Positions 1 through 13,167 of a DNA stretch of 64,000 nt are shown here, piece after piece. This DNA is from Oncomelania hupensis (taxonomy: Eukaryota; Mollusca; Gastropoda; Littorinimorpha; Pomatiopsidae). Numbering within the stretch: the stretch's first letter is position 1; each line of letters opens with the position of its first letter. The stretch lies in NCBI GenBank assembly GCA_036898135.1, contig CM072525.1:56037874-56101873 (forward strand), read 5' to 3'. The notes beneath the pieces were generated by a model that was given only the letters and a program-made list of their open reading frames with translations, made no database searches and was not told the DNA's origin. A program made the translations under genes and the position numbers.

Positions 1-3000
1 ATGATTCCATCCGTAATTCAAACTGAATATAAGGACTGTAATGTTTTACTTTTTCGATGTCAAAGTGTTTTTTTAACAATTTTTTAATAGACTGCCAAAA
101 CAAGTGAACAACTGTGTATTTGCAACTGACACATGTTACCATGCAGAAAAATATTCATGTATATCAAAGTATATTTGATTGATAATATAATATTATACTG
201 ATTCCACTGCCTGAAAGTAGTTTGCTCAATAAAATATTTTTAGTTAGATGTTGATATCTTCGAATACAGCCAAAGAGCGAAGCATGCAAAGCCTCACTCT
301 CTGTACAAGCAGCTACACTATAAAAGTTATTTCTCTTTATAAAAGTTCTCTCTCTTTATGTAACAATGACCGACAATGGAATGCTCACAAAACAAGTAAT
401 TGGGGAGCTTCAAACATTGTCTTTCAACTGGACATGAAATATGGAAACCTGCATGGAGGGTTCAAAACTAGAACACAGCAAAAACAGAAAACAATAAAAT
501 TTTGTACATATTGCATGAACAAAACAAAGTCAGCGTAACAGCCAACAACAGTAGACTTTTCTCAATTCAAGTACTTTGTGTAACAAGGGGTATATAAATA
601 TCTCCAATATGTCTTTGTGATATAAATATATTCGTTCTTTGCTTTTCCCCAGCAAATAAATAGCTGTACATGTCTATTCACACTTTGATTAAATAGTTTG
701 TATCAATACCACACAGTGAAAATGCATAAGTAGGCTTTGTACAACATCAACTCCAACAAACTTTACAACGCAAATAACAAACCCCATAAGATGAAAAACC
801 ACTACCAGACACGTCATGTCTACCACTGACACATCTAGGTACAACGTGCTGTTGACTGCAACATCAAGCTGATATGGCCTTAAAAGAAAAGCCTACAGAT
901 ATCACAACAAGTAGGGGCTAGTCACAATAACAACAACAAAAGATCAACTTCACAACCATCAACACCTACAGCTTTCTTGTCAAACCAACTCTACCAACAA
1001 GTGCTGTGCAGGTTTGATTCCATAACAAACTACAACAAAAAAGCGTCATCTGAACTTGAGGCTTACATCGGTTATAGGTCAAACTCCACTACAAAGATAC
1101 CATACATGTGAGAAGAGAAAATGGCCATTGCAAATGAACACCAAAACCCACACTACTGCCCAATAACAACAATTCTATATACTGTACTGAGTCAATAGAA
1201 ACCCTTTGAACAACAAACCAGCTATAAATAATACAACTACATTTCCTCAAATGACACATTGACTGTAACAACTGTGGCAACTATGACCAAACAATAACTA
1301 TGGATCAAGACAGTCTGTGCGCAGTCAACCATTTAGCCTTGTAACAGTAATCAGTTGTTATGACAGTCTCCGTGAAATGTTATGTCCCTTGACCGCTGTA
1401 TTTTGCCTCTTGCCATGTCATTAGCTAAGAAATAACTTTAGAGCCAATCCAATTGGGTCAGAGTCAGACAAATACATTCAACAAAGACCAGCATAACAGT
1501 TGATTACAGTTTCTTTCAAGGGGCATAATCCAAGCAAGACCAATGTAACAGCTCATTTGACCAACAAAACGGAAAATATGAAAAGCAGGTGACAAAATAC
1601 AAGCAACCAAAGATCAAGCAGAGGCAACAACAAGGCGAGGTTGGCGTAACACATGGTATCAACAATAAAAGCACAAATCATCATTCGCCAAATAAATAGA
1701 TTTGTCATCATTATAAACATCTCCAGTGGTCCAACAACTGGTCCAACCACCACACAAAACTGTCAGCAACAACAATCACCAAGCATGGATATAACACGTT
1801 AATATCGTCAAATCAAAGATGATGTTTGTACAAATATTTGATAAGGAATTGCCATATGGCAACAAAACCTTGTTCACCACTGCCATACACATTATTGGTC
1901 CACAACTGCCTTGTTTGATGGTCCAACCATCATCACCATAAATACTAGCGCTACAAACACAAACAAGACTGGGAACATGAATATGGAATGTCTAACTATT
2001 GTCTAACGTAATACCTGAATACAACCAACAACACTGGCTTTTCTTTGACACAGTCTTAATACCAATCACAACTTTGTGTTTAGGTTAACAAAATATTACT
2101 TACACAAAGAAATACAAAAATGTAAAAACCTTAATCATTTTCCTCACAAGGAAAATCTAGGATCCAATTTGGTGTTTCAAAATTTCCAGGAATAAAAATA
2201 ACTGTCACGGTCAAATATCCACAAAGACATTTACAAAGGCATCACCTTCACAAACTACATTTTCCCATGGTAACAAGAAATCTGCAAAAAGACTTACAAT
2301 TTAGACATGGATAAGATCTTTATTCAAATCAATCTGACCTTTTTTGTAAGAGTTTTAGTCATCTATGTGCATAATAAACCTAGACTTCAAATACAATTGT
2401 ACAGGAACTCACACAGCTGCTTTTACAATATTTGTGACAATAACACAACACCTAGTTCAATACAACACACAATTTCTTTTTCTGGCAGCTATCGATCCAA
2501 ACTACAGTCAAGATACACAAATATAGTAATAATAATTTGTAGTGCATATATTAGTATGGTATATGACGAAGACCAACAATGGTATATAATTTGAAATTGC
2601 TGTCAGCGGATATTTCTTAACTCTGAAGAAAAACACAAACACACCATGTAACCAACTGTGACAAAGTTATTTGCAGGGATACAAAATTAGGGAATGGAAG
2701 GGCCTTAGGAATATCTCAGATTCCCTGATGGAAGATGAGAATTACAGAAGCGTCACTGAAAATTATTTAAGCAAGAAATGTTTACACAGACTTGTTACAT
2801 GAGTTAAAGATAGATTAATTCTTGCCATTTAATATACTTAAACCAAAATTATTGGCTCAATATAATTGCAAGTAAAGAAAAAAAAGTAGATCAATAGTCT
2901 TCTTGACAGTTAATATACCTAAACTAAAAATTATTCATCATTTTAAAATGTTTGCAAAATCAGTCAAAATTTGATCATTATGGTTGCCCAAAACTTCTTG

Positions 3001-6000
3001 TTTAAACTTTTAAACATACTATAACAAATGATACTGTTAGACAGTTTACTCCACTTCAGAAAGGTGTCAATCAGAAACTGAGATATACTATCATCACCAA
3101 TCTTATTGCTAAAGGTGTGAGGATAAGCTGTAATATAGTTCCACTTATTTATAATTTCAGGAAGACAGATTGTATAACTTTTACATCATCAGACAAAATA
3201 GAAAACTGTTTGTTTGCTACAGTCAGATTGTCAGCCAGGAGTGAAATGTGTGCGCAAAGCACCTGACTAAAGGTGGCTTCAGACAATCAATACTTATCAT
3301 AGTATACATACATAATATCTTATCTTACAAATTGGTTTTGCCATTTTGATTCATCAACAAATGTAATATACAACAAGGTTTTAACCTTGAAGCTGCATTT
3401 TAAACAAAACCAGTAATTAAGTGAGAATAGTTAGTTAGTCATTGTTTATAGGGTCCAGCGGACTGCAAAGGGCCGAATCAGGACCACAATTAGGTGAGAA
3501 TGACTAGTTGCTAAAATCTATTATCATTAAAATAACACAACCTGGCGCCACAAATGGATACATGTTGAAAGTTAACATTACTACCTATATTCTACTATTA
3601 ACAATATATTCATTTATAATGACAATTTACCTAGATTAACTGCACAAGTTCACTAGTGAAATTTACACTCATAACGACATTCTGTAATCACAGTTTGAAA
3701 TCAATAAAATAATTAGACAAGTTGTATTTACATTTTAGTATTATTGCAGTACCTCACTCCAAATTTAAAGTGGGAATAATTTTTGGAAATACAAAATAAT
3801 AATGCTTCTGATGATTACATACAGTGCTATTTTGTGAATTATACTGACATTATATAAAAACAACAAAAAAGTACTGTTTGCATTACAGTTATATAAGCAG
3901 GGAAATGTGCTTTAAAAACATTTCACAGCAATAAAAACAATTCTGTGAGAGAAACAGTATTCTTTAGAATGACCAGAAAACAAACTGAACCACTTATCCT
4001 TATTGCTAGTTAAAGTAATAAAAATCTTTTACGAATATAATAGGTTATTTTTATTAAAGAATCTGAATGTTAGTGCTATTTACAATTTGTAGTTTATTAT
4101 TTAATCTTTAACTAGTACTTCCAAATGTCAAGAAAATGTGTGGAGATGGAAACCACTATATTATGTTCAGTGTTTAGACCAATACAATAACAAAAATACT
4201 GAACCGTTTCCCAGCAAATTGACTTATCTCTCGTTAAATTGAACAACAGTGATTTATCTGTGATTCAATCCTAGAGGAAACGCTTGTATTAATACAACTC
4301 CAGCTCTTGAGGTCATGGTCAAGATGTGTTTTGAATAACGTTAAAACTAATTAACAGATTTGTCATTTTGCCTTTCTAGTCTTCCGCTGGTTTCACGTCT
4401 TTTACCACACAAATACAAAAATACACAGACACAGACATATGAAGCAGATAGTTAATGGTATTGCAATGCATTTGAGCCATCCTTCAAATCCCAGGATCAA
4501 CATCCAAAAATCCTCCAAAGAATGGATTTGTCAAATAAGTATGTGTTGGTCTAGCTTTGTTTCCCGAGAACCGAGTCTATTATAAAGTGCAAAATAGTTA
4601 ATGTCACATCTTTGTATTGACTTTACAAATCACATGTACAAAGAACAGTTATTGACAATGACTGCACATTCAGTTGGTTCCTTAAGTTATCACAAAAATT
4701 GTATCGTTAACAAAAACGTGAATGCGTCTAATAAAAGGGTACACGCTTGTATGCTCTCTAATGCAAACATCTGTTCAGCCATAGAGAGGCAATAAGCGAC
4801 CAATTCATGATCTTAAAATAAATGATAAAGCAGTAAATGTAGAAAAAGAAAGTATAAATCAGTGTTCCACAAAGAAAACGTTTCCTTCAAATGTTTGAGG
4901 TAAAGCAAGCATTGATCATGATCAATGCTTTTAGTTGTATGCCTCTTGTACACAACAACAAAAAAGTGGCTGATAATGTGGACACTGTCAAAACATTATT
5001 TTTATGAAGACAGCAAATTCGTTGAATATCAATTACCAATCTACATGACCTCAACTGCTCATCAACACACAAGCCGGAGACACTAGCTAATAAAGATTAA
5101 TCTAGAATTCATTAGTCTAATTGACCAGGCATGTTCACTAAAACATTTACTGATTTGGTGTACTTACTGCTCATAAATAACTTAAATTTACACAGGTAAT
5201 AAATAAACAATTATATAAATCGGAACTGTCATTCCACACACTTAATTTCCTTGTAATGTACATGGACAATAAATGAATCTCACTTCTCTTGAAGTCATAT
5301 AAAAAGCCAATCCCAAACTGGATACGCCAGAAATAAAATAAAATGCTTGGAAAGTCTAAATACAAGAGGTGACTGTGGTATCATTGGGAATAAGGTAGAA
5401 TAAGCCTGCTCTTAATGCAGACTGGGAATCAAGCAGACATGCTTTCTAAATTGGTAGACATGAAGCCAAAACTACACTACAAATCAATCATTATCAGTCC
5501 AAGTAACACTAACCAGTAAACTTGCTAAAGATGCATAAACTACAGGCAGACAATCGTGACAGGCATGTATTGATGGTGGATCATGGCAGGAAAGGCAAAA
5601 GAAGCAACATTTGAGCTGTAAGCACCAACAACAGTACGACATTAACTGTGCCACAATCACCACCTAAACTGCAACCTTCTTGCTGAAATGCAATCAGGAT
5701 TAATGGCAAACACCACTGTATGTCACACATACACCTCTACTGCAAGACTGCTACTACAATCATTAGGATGGGCAAACTATAAACTGACAATAGTACAACT
5801 ACGTTAGACATTTACATCCACCGCTAATGCAGAACCGCTACAACAGTGACTGATGGCAAATACAGAGATCTCATCAATACAATATCACAACTATAACTTG
5901 ACCAATACACAATGACTAATGGCAATTGTCTGTGTACATTACAAATGACAGTGACTCTACCAACCGCGCACAAAATACTAGGACGTGAATCTTGACAATT

Positions 6001-7267
6001 AGTACAAGTTGATTGAAGACTAAACATACAACCACCATACACAAATGCTATACAAAAACCAGGACAACATGGTCAACAGCTATCAAACCTTAATAACCCC
6101 AGCTACAGCTCTTCTAAAGAAACAAAATGAACTCTTACGCACATTATGACAGTAGTTGCTCTTCTAAAGTGAGTGTCATGAGCTCATAAGCAAATGAAAA
6201 CACCCCATAAGATAACGCTGCTCTTCAAAACTGAGAAATGAAGTCAAATGAGATAGGTAAATATGTCCAGAACTATGTACCATCACAAATATGCAACATA
6301 GAGTCTAGCATAGCTGTGCTGGGTAAACACCAGCTTTGATCACCACATGTAGTATGAACACACATAAAAACTCTGCAAACTGTGGCATCAGTAAATTCAT
6401 TCTTGCACAAATCCTGAGGATGATCACATGTTTAAATCCAATGACAAAAAAATCCAATTCATGATGTAAATAAAATGTAAACATACAGTAAAAAAATCAA
6501 TTACTTCATAGATTAAAGAAATAAAATAATAAAGCCAAGAGGACTGAACTGGGAAAAAAATAAAATGGCTTAATTTCAATACATAGCGATTTTCTGAGAT
6601 GAACTCGTCATGAAATAAATGACAGAAGAATTACCACTTATTTTCTGAGGTTAAAATAACAGAACACTTAATTCATAGATTTACAACATCATTCATCAGA
6701 AACACAGCCACACACAAACACTGTGTAACAGCCATAGTGTGAAAAAATAAAGTGATCCATCTGCGTACACACTACAAACAGGTATTAAAACGTAAGATAA
6801 AAACAGACATTTCATTGTCATGAATACATTTTTGCACAAATTACATCAAACATTGACTCAATTTGTCTTTACATTTTTGTCTTCCTTGGGGGAAAATTGC
6901 ACTAGGTACTGTTTTGTCTAAATGTCTATGTATGGATCAGGGTAGTCATCAATAAACAATACAATAAAGATTGTATAATGACAACCAGCACTTTTATATT
7001 TGTGAGATCACATCAGCAAAATTTTTCATACATAAAAATATATTATTTCTTTGATATCGTAAATACGGCACATATATACCTCTACAGGCTTATGAACCAC
7101 TTAATTTAGCAGCCAGTGAATGTACCACACGCATATTTGCTATACTATTAGAATGATGCATAAGAGCAAAGATCTGAGGAATGACTAAATTCATATGTCA
7201 GAAATTGTTATTAATCTGTACTATTATCGACATCTTACAAACGTTTCATACTTTACTATTATTCAGA
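1..7267. other. AT-rich non-coding sequence
   Basis: I see no exon with splice sites and coding content here on either strand. Open frames are short and lack recognisable domains. Parts of 540-2100 and 5400-6300 are rich in CAACA-type words on the plus strand (TGTTG on the minus strand). The stretch lies beyond the 3' end of the minus-strand MEIOC gene, so part could be distal 3' UTR or intergenic DNA; I cannot tell which. Confidence 0.6.
3436..3500 (+). repeat. Short fragment of repeat family A end
   Basis: The words 'gggtccagcggactgcaaag' and 'gccgaatcaggaccacaa' recur with few changes near 24440-24600 (inverted, twice) and 32590-32640, and in longer family A copies at 25722 and 52937. This is a truncated copy of that family's end. 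Confidence 0.6.
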
Positions 7268-7635
7268 AACTAGAAGGGCAAAGCGCATATGACTCACATG
7301 CTTCTTATGGAACTCGCAATTATTTAACATGAAAATGAGTGCCCAGAAAAAAACTAAATGATAATGTGGCATTAAAATGCAAAGAAATACCGACTTTGAT
7401 CATTCTATGCTCTTGACATTGAAATGACCTTGACCTCCAGCTCCAAATACATTGATGTACTATCAAATAAACTACAGCAAAAGTTGTATTATGCCAAAAA
7501 AAAAGGTGACCTTGGGATGACCTAGACTTTCAGTGATCTTGACCCTTTACTATATCAAAGATCAATCTATCATCTCTAAATACAAGTTTGGACTTTATAT
7601 CTCTCATAGGTTAACAGAGAGCTTTAGAAAGCACA

Positions 7636-8569
7636 GAAACTTGGTTCGTAGTTCTTTTTTGTTAGAAAACCCTCAGGCTACGTCATAACTTTTGCGCTTC
7701 CAGAAGGTCACGACTTCCTCATTTGCATTACTCAGAAAACTTCGTTGAGTGAAAATGCAGAATTTTCATCATTTTGACGCATTGTGATTCGCATGTACGT
7801 TTCTGTTATTTTTTGCATATATCGTGTCTATTTCTATAAAAGTAAGCTTGAATAAATGCTTTGACTGTATTCTCTCACAATTTGTTGATTCATTAAAATA
7901 GGCGTACTTTGCTGAGAAAAAAGGTGCTGTTCTTGGGCTGCTTTTGCTTTCAGATGTAAAATAGCGGAGGAGTTTGTGGTTCCAATGGAGATGTTCAACT
8001 TCTATGTCTAGGTTTACAGTGTCTCAAATGGGCATGGTAGAGATGTCAACTTCTATGTCTAGGTTTACAGTGTCTCAAATGGGCATGGTAGAGATGTCAA
8101 AATCACTTTTCTGGTGTATTCTTTTGAATCAGCACAAACAGCCCTTGGTTTATATAAGCCCTATACTACTAGGTTCGTAGGCCTAAACGGGCTGTTTAGT
8201 AGGCTAGTGTAGGCAATGAACACAAGTTGGGGCTATAGAAACTCTGTAATTTGTTAGTGTTTTTTTTTTAAAAGGATAAGAAAAAAATTACCAATGCGCG
8301 CTCTATCCTAAACTTCAACTAAACTTTGGTTGGGAAAAGTGTCTGTTATAGCCCGTGATGAACTAAATCTAAACTCGTGCGTTTTGTAGGAAAACAACCT
8401 CCGCAAGTTAGAGTTACGATGGCATTTACCTTACCTGGATAAGGACGAACAAAACTTCATCTGCAACTAACGGCGCTGCCACTTCAGAACCTCAAGCATG
8501 AAGAAATGTTTGTAAGGATTTCCAGATAGCATAACTGGAAACGAAAGGGATCATTACGAACCAAGTTTC
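7636..8569. mobile_element. DNA-transposon-like element E1 with 15-bp inverted ends
   Basis: The outermost 15 bases at 7636-7650 (GAAACTTGGTTCGTA) are the exact reverse complement of 8555-8569. The element interrupts family B, whose sequence resumes at about 8570. A 57-bp tandem duplication lies inside. No transposase is recognisable and no clear target duplication was found. The ends may begin CAG, as in hAT-type elements, but this is uncertain. Confidence 0.6.
7988..8101 (+). repeat. Two-copy 57-bp tandem duplication
   Basis: Two adjacent, almost identical 57-bp units, each containing 'aggtttacagtgtctcaaat', lie inside element E1. The unit is a multiple of three and leaves a short frame open, but nothing suggests it is translated. 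Confidence 0.8.
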
Positions 8570-8703
8570 GCTGGTCAATCTAAAGTTCTCCAATACCTAT
8601 CATGCATTAAAAAAATTATGAAATTTTGTTAAAAAAATTGTCATTTTTGACTAACATTTGTTGACCTTGTGACCTTGACCTTAAAGTGAAGTCATTCATT
8701 CAC

Positions 8704-9529
8704 CAGAGTTGCCAACCCCCAAAAAAGTTTTCAGTAGTAAAAATTCTGAATTTCAGTAGTTTTATGACATTTTCAGTAGCCATACGTCCTCGCATTTTTT
8801 TAAAACGAAGACATGCATACACAGTCTGCAACGAAGGTCATGAAGAGTGTTTCCGCACGAATTATTGAGAGATCCATATCGGGCTTGAAGAAGGTGGCTA
8901 CCGACTGAACAGGGACGAACTTTTCTGGATCAGGGCACCGACTTTTGTGACGGTTGCCATTCACGTGTCGCGTCACATCGTGGAAGCCGCCATGTTGAAT
9001 GCTAAAATCTGCGAAGCACGCTGTACAATACACGCTGTGTTTTGATCTCGATGACGCAGTGATGCACGGAAATTTTTCAGAATACTCTTTCTGTACTCTT
9101 GATTTGCTGTCCTCTTCTTTTTTCCTGGGCTTTCATCGCTAGTTTTCTTTCTTTTTGGCATCATGGATTCAAAATACGCCGCACACAAACTTTTCTTCTC
9201 GCGCTGTAGAACGTGACCCGGAAACGAAAGTGTCACAGAAAGGTCGAGGTTTTGTGCACCGATTGGCCGTTTGCAAATCCACTTCACGGTGATTGGTCGA
9301 ATTTCCTAACATGCACTGGGAGCGTGATCTATTACACCGTGCATGCAAACCGAATGACCGTGACTTGAGGTGCTACGGGAGGCACATGCGCTCAATAAAA
9401 CTCGTTAAAACTGTAATACTATCGTCGAAAATTGACTTTCCGTAGTAAATTTTCTATTTGCGTAGCTCCGTAGCCGCGTATTCATTTCCGGAGTAAATTA
9501 CGGAAATTCCGTAGTGGTTGGCAACCCTG
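8704..9529 (-). mobile_element. hAT-like non-autonomous element H1
   Basis: The ends are CAGAGTTGCCAACC (8704-8717) and GGTTGGCAACCCTG (9516-9529), inverted repeats with one mismatch, flanked by a 6-bp direct repeat 'attcac' (8698-8703 and 9530-9535). It splits the family B sequence 'gtcattcattcactgatc', which is intact in copy B3, so the empty site is known. CAGRG ends fit the hAT superfamily; a 6-bp duplication is shorter than the usual 8. On the minus strand it carries a broken zinc-finger frame. Confidence 0.8.
8800..9164 (-). pseudogene. Transposase-type C2HH zinc-finger N-terminus, frameshifted
   Basis: From a double ATG at 9159-9164 the minus strand encodes a basic start (MMPKRKKTSDESPGKKKR) followed by NQEYRKSILKNF. 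After a frame change near 9070 it continues as a finger, CTACFADFSIQHGGF then DVTRHVNGNRHK, with spacing C-x2-C-x16-H-x5-H. A conserved-looking IRAETLFMTF segment follows before a stop at 8800. This layout resembles the BED/C2H2-like finger in front of hAT-type transposases. The catalytic domain is absent from the element. It is a relic as read, because the frame is broken. Confidence 0.6.
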
Positions 9530-12497
9530 ATTCACTGATCATTTATGAGGTCTCATCGGTATGCACCATCTTACCAAGTTTGGTTGTGATAGTTAAAATA
9601 GGTTCTCAGTACTTAACCACTTGCTAGTTTTGCACAGACAGACGGTGGACAGACAGACGGACATTTTTTTAAAATGTCATTTTTGGATATTTAGGACTTA
9701 TCTCGCACAGATTTGCAAACATCAGGAAAAATGTTTTTTTTTGGGGGGGTGAGTACATAGACTCACATTGCTATGCACGTGATTCAAAAAGTAATAAATC
9801 TCTAAATTACTACACATTACATTCAGTACTTATACTGGTCATCAAAGAAGTAAAATCTTAATTATGCATTTTGGATCTTGGCTAAGTACAAGTTTTGTAC
9901 GAGTTACAGTCCTTTAGACCAAGGTAGTTCCAGTTTAGTTGTTGCTGCTTGTGAACGTGGGACCACCATCAACGACATGCTAATTTTTCTGTTTGGGCTG
10001 AACTGGAACTCTGTCCACACTTAATGCGGGCTGAACAAATGCGCAATGGCATTTTCAAAATGATCCCTATTTATGGGTTACAAATTACTAATAAGGTTGA
10101 TGACTGGTATTTTATCATTAACTACAGAAGAATGGGGATGAACTTAGCCCTATTGGGTGTTTGAAATAATCTAAGCTGTAGAAGAAAAGGGTGAATTGTA
10201 AGCTGCGTTAAGCTGCTCTGTACATGGGATCAGGGCAAATTGTCATCAAAACGGCAGAGGCACAATTGGATTAGAGAGGTGCATAATAGTGATAAAGCTG
10301 TGGTTATTTGCCATACAAAAGCATTGGCTACTATAAGCTAAGGACATCTGGACTCTCTACCTTCATCAAAGTGTAGCGTTACAGAACAAACAACAGGCCT
10401 ACCTGGCCTCAAGCCTTGATCAAGTCAGGTCAAACACCCGGAGAATCTTCTACAAGTTTGTGAAAATTATAGTATTATTTGGGAATCATTATTTACACAT
10501 AGGATCATTGACCAATGTTAGCTCATATTATCTTACCGTAAACCAATCTGATATAAAATTATATCACACTTAATATTCTAAATTCTAATGTCTAACTAAA
10601 CTTTAAATCTTTGTACATGTCATCTTACAAAACATTGATAATCCATGAAGTATTACAGAGCTGAAATGTTTAGCTAATAGCTACCACCATTTAATTAAAA
10701 TCCATTTTAACATAATTAAAATCATTTAACTGAAATCCAATTAAAGATCTGAACATAGACATCTGTCAATAGATATAACTGAAATATCAATTTAATTATC
10801 ATTGTTAAACCATTGATGACCAAAACTTATTTGCTTGATATAATTATGACTGCTAGAAAATTTGCTAATTATATTACTGTTAAATGACAATGTTCAGAAA
10901 TGTTGCTGGTATTTGAAAGCAAAAGAACACTAGGGATTAAGGGAAATGTGGATTGCAGATGTATTTAAAGACTACAAGAAATGTAAAGACCATATCTACT
11001 ACCTGCATTCACAGAAATAGTTTAAGAAACCGCTAACCATAATTTGAGGGTAAATAAATGTCTGGAGCTAGGTTAGGGACAAGTGGAAACACAGTTCAGA
11101 GACAATTTGACCTGTACTTTATGGCACATAGGGAGTATCAACAGAGCGTAAATTTATGTGATCTATAGGAGGTTCGTTTCTGTTGTTTGGCAATACAAAA
11201 ATAGAGTAAAGCACGACATTCAGTTTCCTCTTTGCGTTGTATCTGTGTATAAAATATACAATAATGCCGCGTAGCATATGATTTGTCTAGGTCAGAAGAC
11301 GGCATCTAATGGTATAAACTAATACTGATCTAACAGTCAGTTCCACTGAAAACTGGTAAAGGAGAATCCAAGAATCAGTGTCAAAAGTTCACTAACCACT
11401 ATACTAGCAACAGCCGCATCAAACGCTACTACAACAGCCACATGAAGCTAACCACAACTCTAGTAAACGTTACATCGCAGCGAGTCAAAAATGTAACCTA
11501 AAATTGTAACACTTTATTATGTACATGCATGAACCAAAGTTGTAACATTGTATGTGAAATTGCCCTCATAATCACCCAGACTCAGACACTCAGTTAATGT
11601 CAAGCGTGTGAAGTAGGGTGCAGATCATCACCAGCCTGAGGCAGCAGCTACAACTGTCAACAACAACACTAAGAAAACAACAACCGCTAGGTGAATGCTA
11701 CGTTAGAAAAACCATTATACACCACCATCCAACTCCAACATATCTGTAACAAAAAATGATATTGACTAACAAAGCTCAACGCTGCAACAGGCTTCATAAC
11801 TAGTCCACAAAAGTATGACAATTAACTACTAAATGATTCTACTATTCATTATAATTATCTTGTTCACCCAGCCTCACCAAAATACTGCCAGATGATATAA
11901 TGTAATTATACAATTCTTTACATCTTGCACACAAAAGTCTCATCTAGCTATCAAAACTAGAACAAAAGCAAGGTGAGCAAATACAATGGCGAGCTGAGAT
12001 GGGCGCTAAGCTGTAAGGGAAATGAATACAATAAACTATGATTGTGATAAAACAGAAAAACGCACTTCATTGTACAATCAAGACTGGATCAGCTACACAC
12101 ACAATACTTCATGTTGTCAAATAAAAAACCCCAAACAACAATCAATCATCGCTACAAACATGTTGTCCATCATTATTGTGTGAATGGAACTATAAATACT
12201 AAAAGTCTTATCCAAAGCCCATGATAAAGATGAGAATGATACAAAGCGACTGCTTCATTTTGATTGGCTTCGAAGAAAAAAGGCGAATGCAAGTTACCAA
12301 ATACATTTCATTTTCTACACGTACTCAAATCATGAGCACAAGCTGTGCAGATACAATTCACTTTACATTTTGTTTGTGTGTACATCAAGACCACTACAAT
12401 CATCAATTGTGTTTGAGTCACATCCTTGCACCTTCCATGACCAGTAACGCAAAGCCTCTCCTTCCATCAACACTGAATGAAAGACTGTAGCAGGCTA

Positions 12498-12660
12498 CAT
12501 CCACCTGGAATACTATCCACAATGTTAACTCGGAATCACCATCCAATTCTATTCACAATATTACCTTGGCATCACCATCCAATCTTATCCGCAATATTAG
12601 CCTGGTATCACTGTCCAATCCTATCCACAATGTTAACCCAGAATCACCATCCAATATCAC
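12498..12660 (+). repeat. Degenerate ~36-bp minisatellite
   Basis: About four diverged units share the words 'atcaccatccaat', 'tatccacaatgtta' and 'cctgg', with a period near 36 bases. Frames opened by the periodicity are not evidence of coding. Confidence 0.6.
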
Positions 12661-13121
12661 AAAGATTGGGAGAGCTTCCAAATGGATCAGCCTTGAACCC
12701 AACGTTCCACCATGCCAAAATGTATCCCCCAAACAGCGCACCATCGAGCTACACTTCCCTTACTGAAGGACTACAAGCGTGGATAGGCAAGGAACGTTAC
12801 GCAAGCAATAAATAATGTATGTACACTTTGCACAACAAAAACAAAAACGGATGTCATGATATGAAGACACACACATACTACCTCATCAATAATAAAAATC
12901 TGTCACATTTTTCACGTCGTGTATTGCACAAAGAATAGTAAGAAATTTTTCAAAGCCAAAAAATGAGCTGTGCAGATTTTAAAAGTCTGGCGAGAATTGT
13001 TCCACTTGCCAGAGCATGGAATTGTCAAAAAATAAAACATCTATCAGAATTCACAACTCTTTTCAAAGCTGTTCTCTTTATTGGATTGTTCGAAAAAGCT
13101 AATGAGTGGCATTTTGTTGTG

Positions 13122-13122
13122 A

Positions 13123-13166
<44 letters not shown>

Positions 13167-13167
13167 G
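13122..13167 (+). repeat. (CT)n(TA)n microsatellite
   Basis: About 13 CT units run straight into about 10 TA units. Simple sequence. Confidence 0.95.

Larger units (their letters stand above)
7268..9793 (+). repeat. Family B dispersed repeat, copy B1 (broken by two insertions)
   Basis: The left end reads 'gggcaaagcgcatatgactc' and the right end 'gctatgcacgtgattc'. The same sequence recurs near 30.4, 33.2, 36.1 and 45.9-47.8 kb. The body holds clustered TGACCTTGACC words and a 'cagacagacgg' stretch near the right end. Less damaged copies have 'gactcacatgc' at one end and its inverse at the other. Two DNA elements (7636-8569 and 8704-9529) sit inside. No ORF belongs to B itself; it is probably an old non-autonomous mobile repeat. 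Confidence 0.75.

Noticed and set aside
12477..12815. 112-codon frame
   Set aside because: Opened by the degenerate 36-bp minisatellite; overlapping frames exist on both strands.
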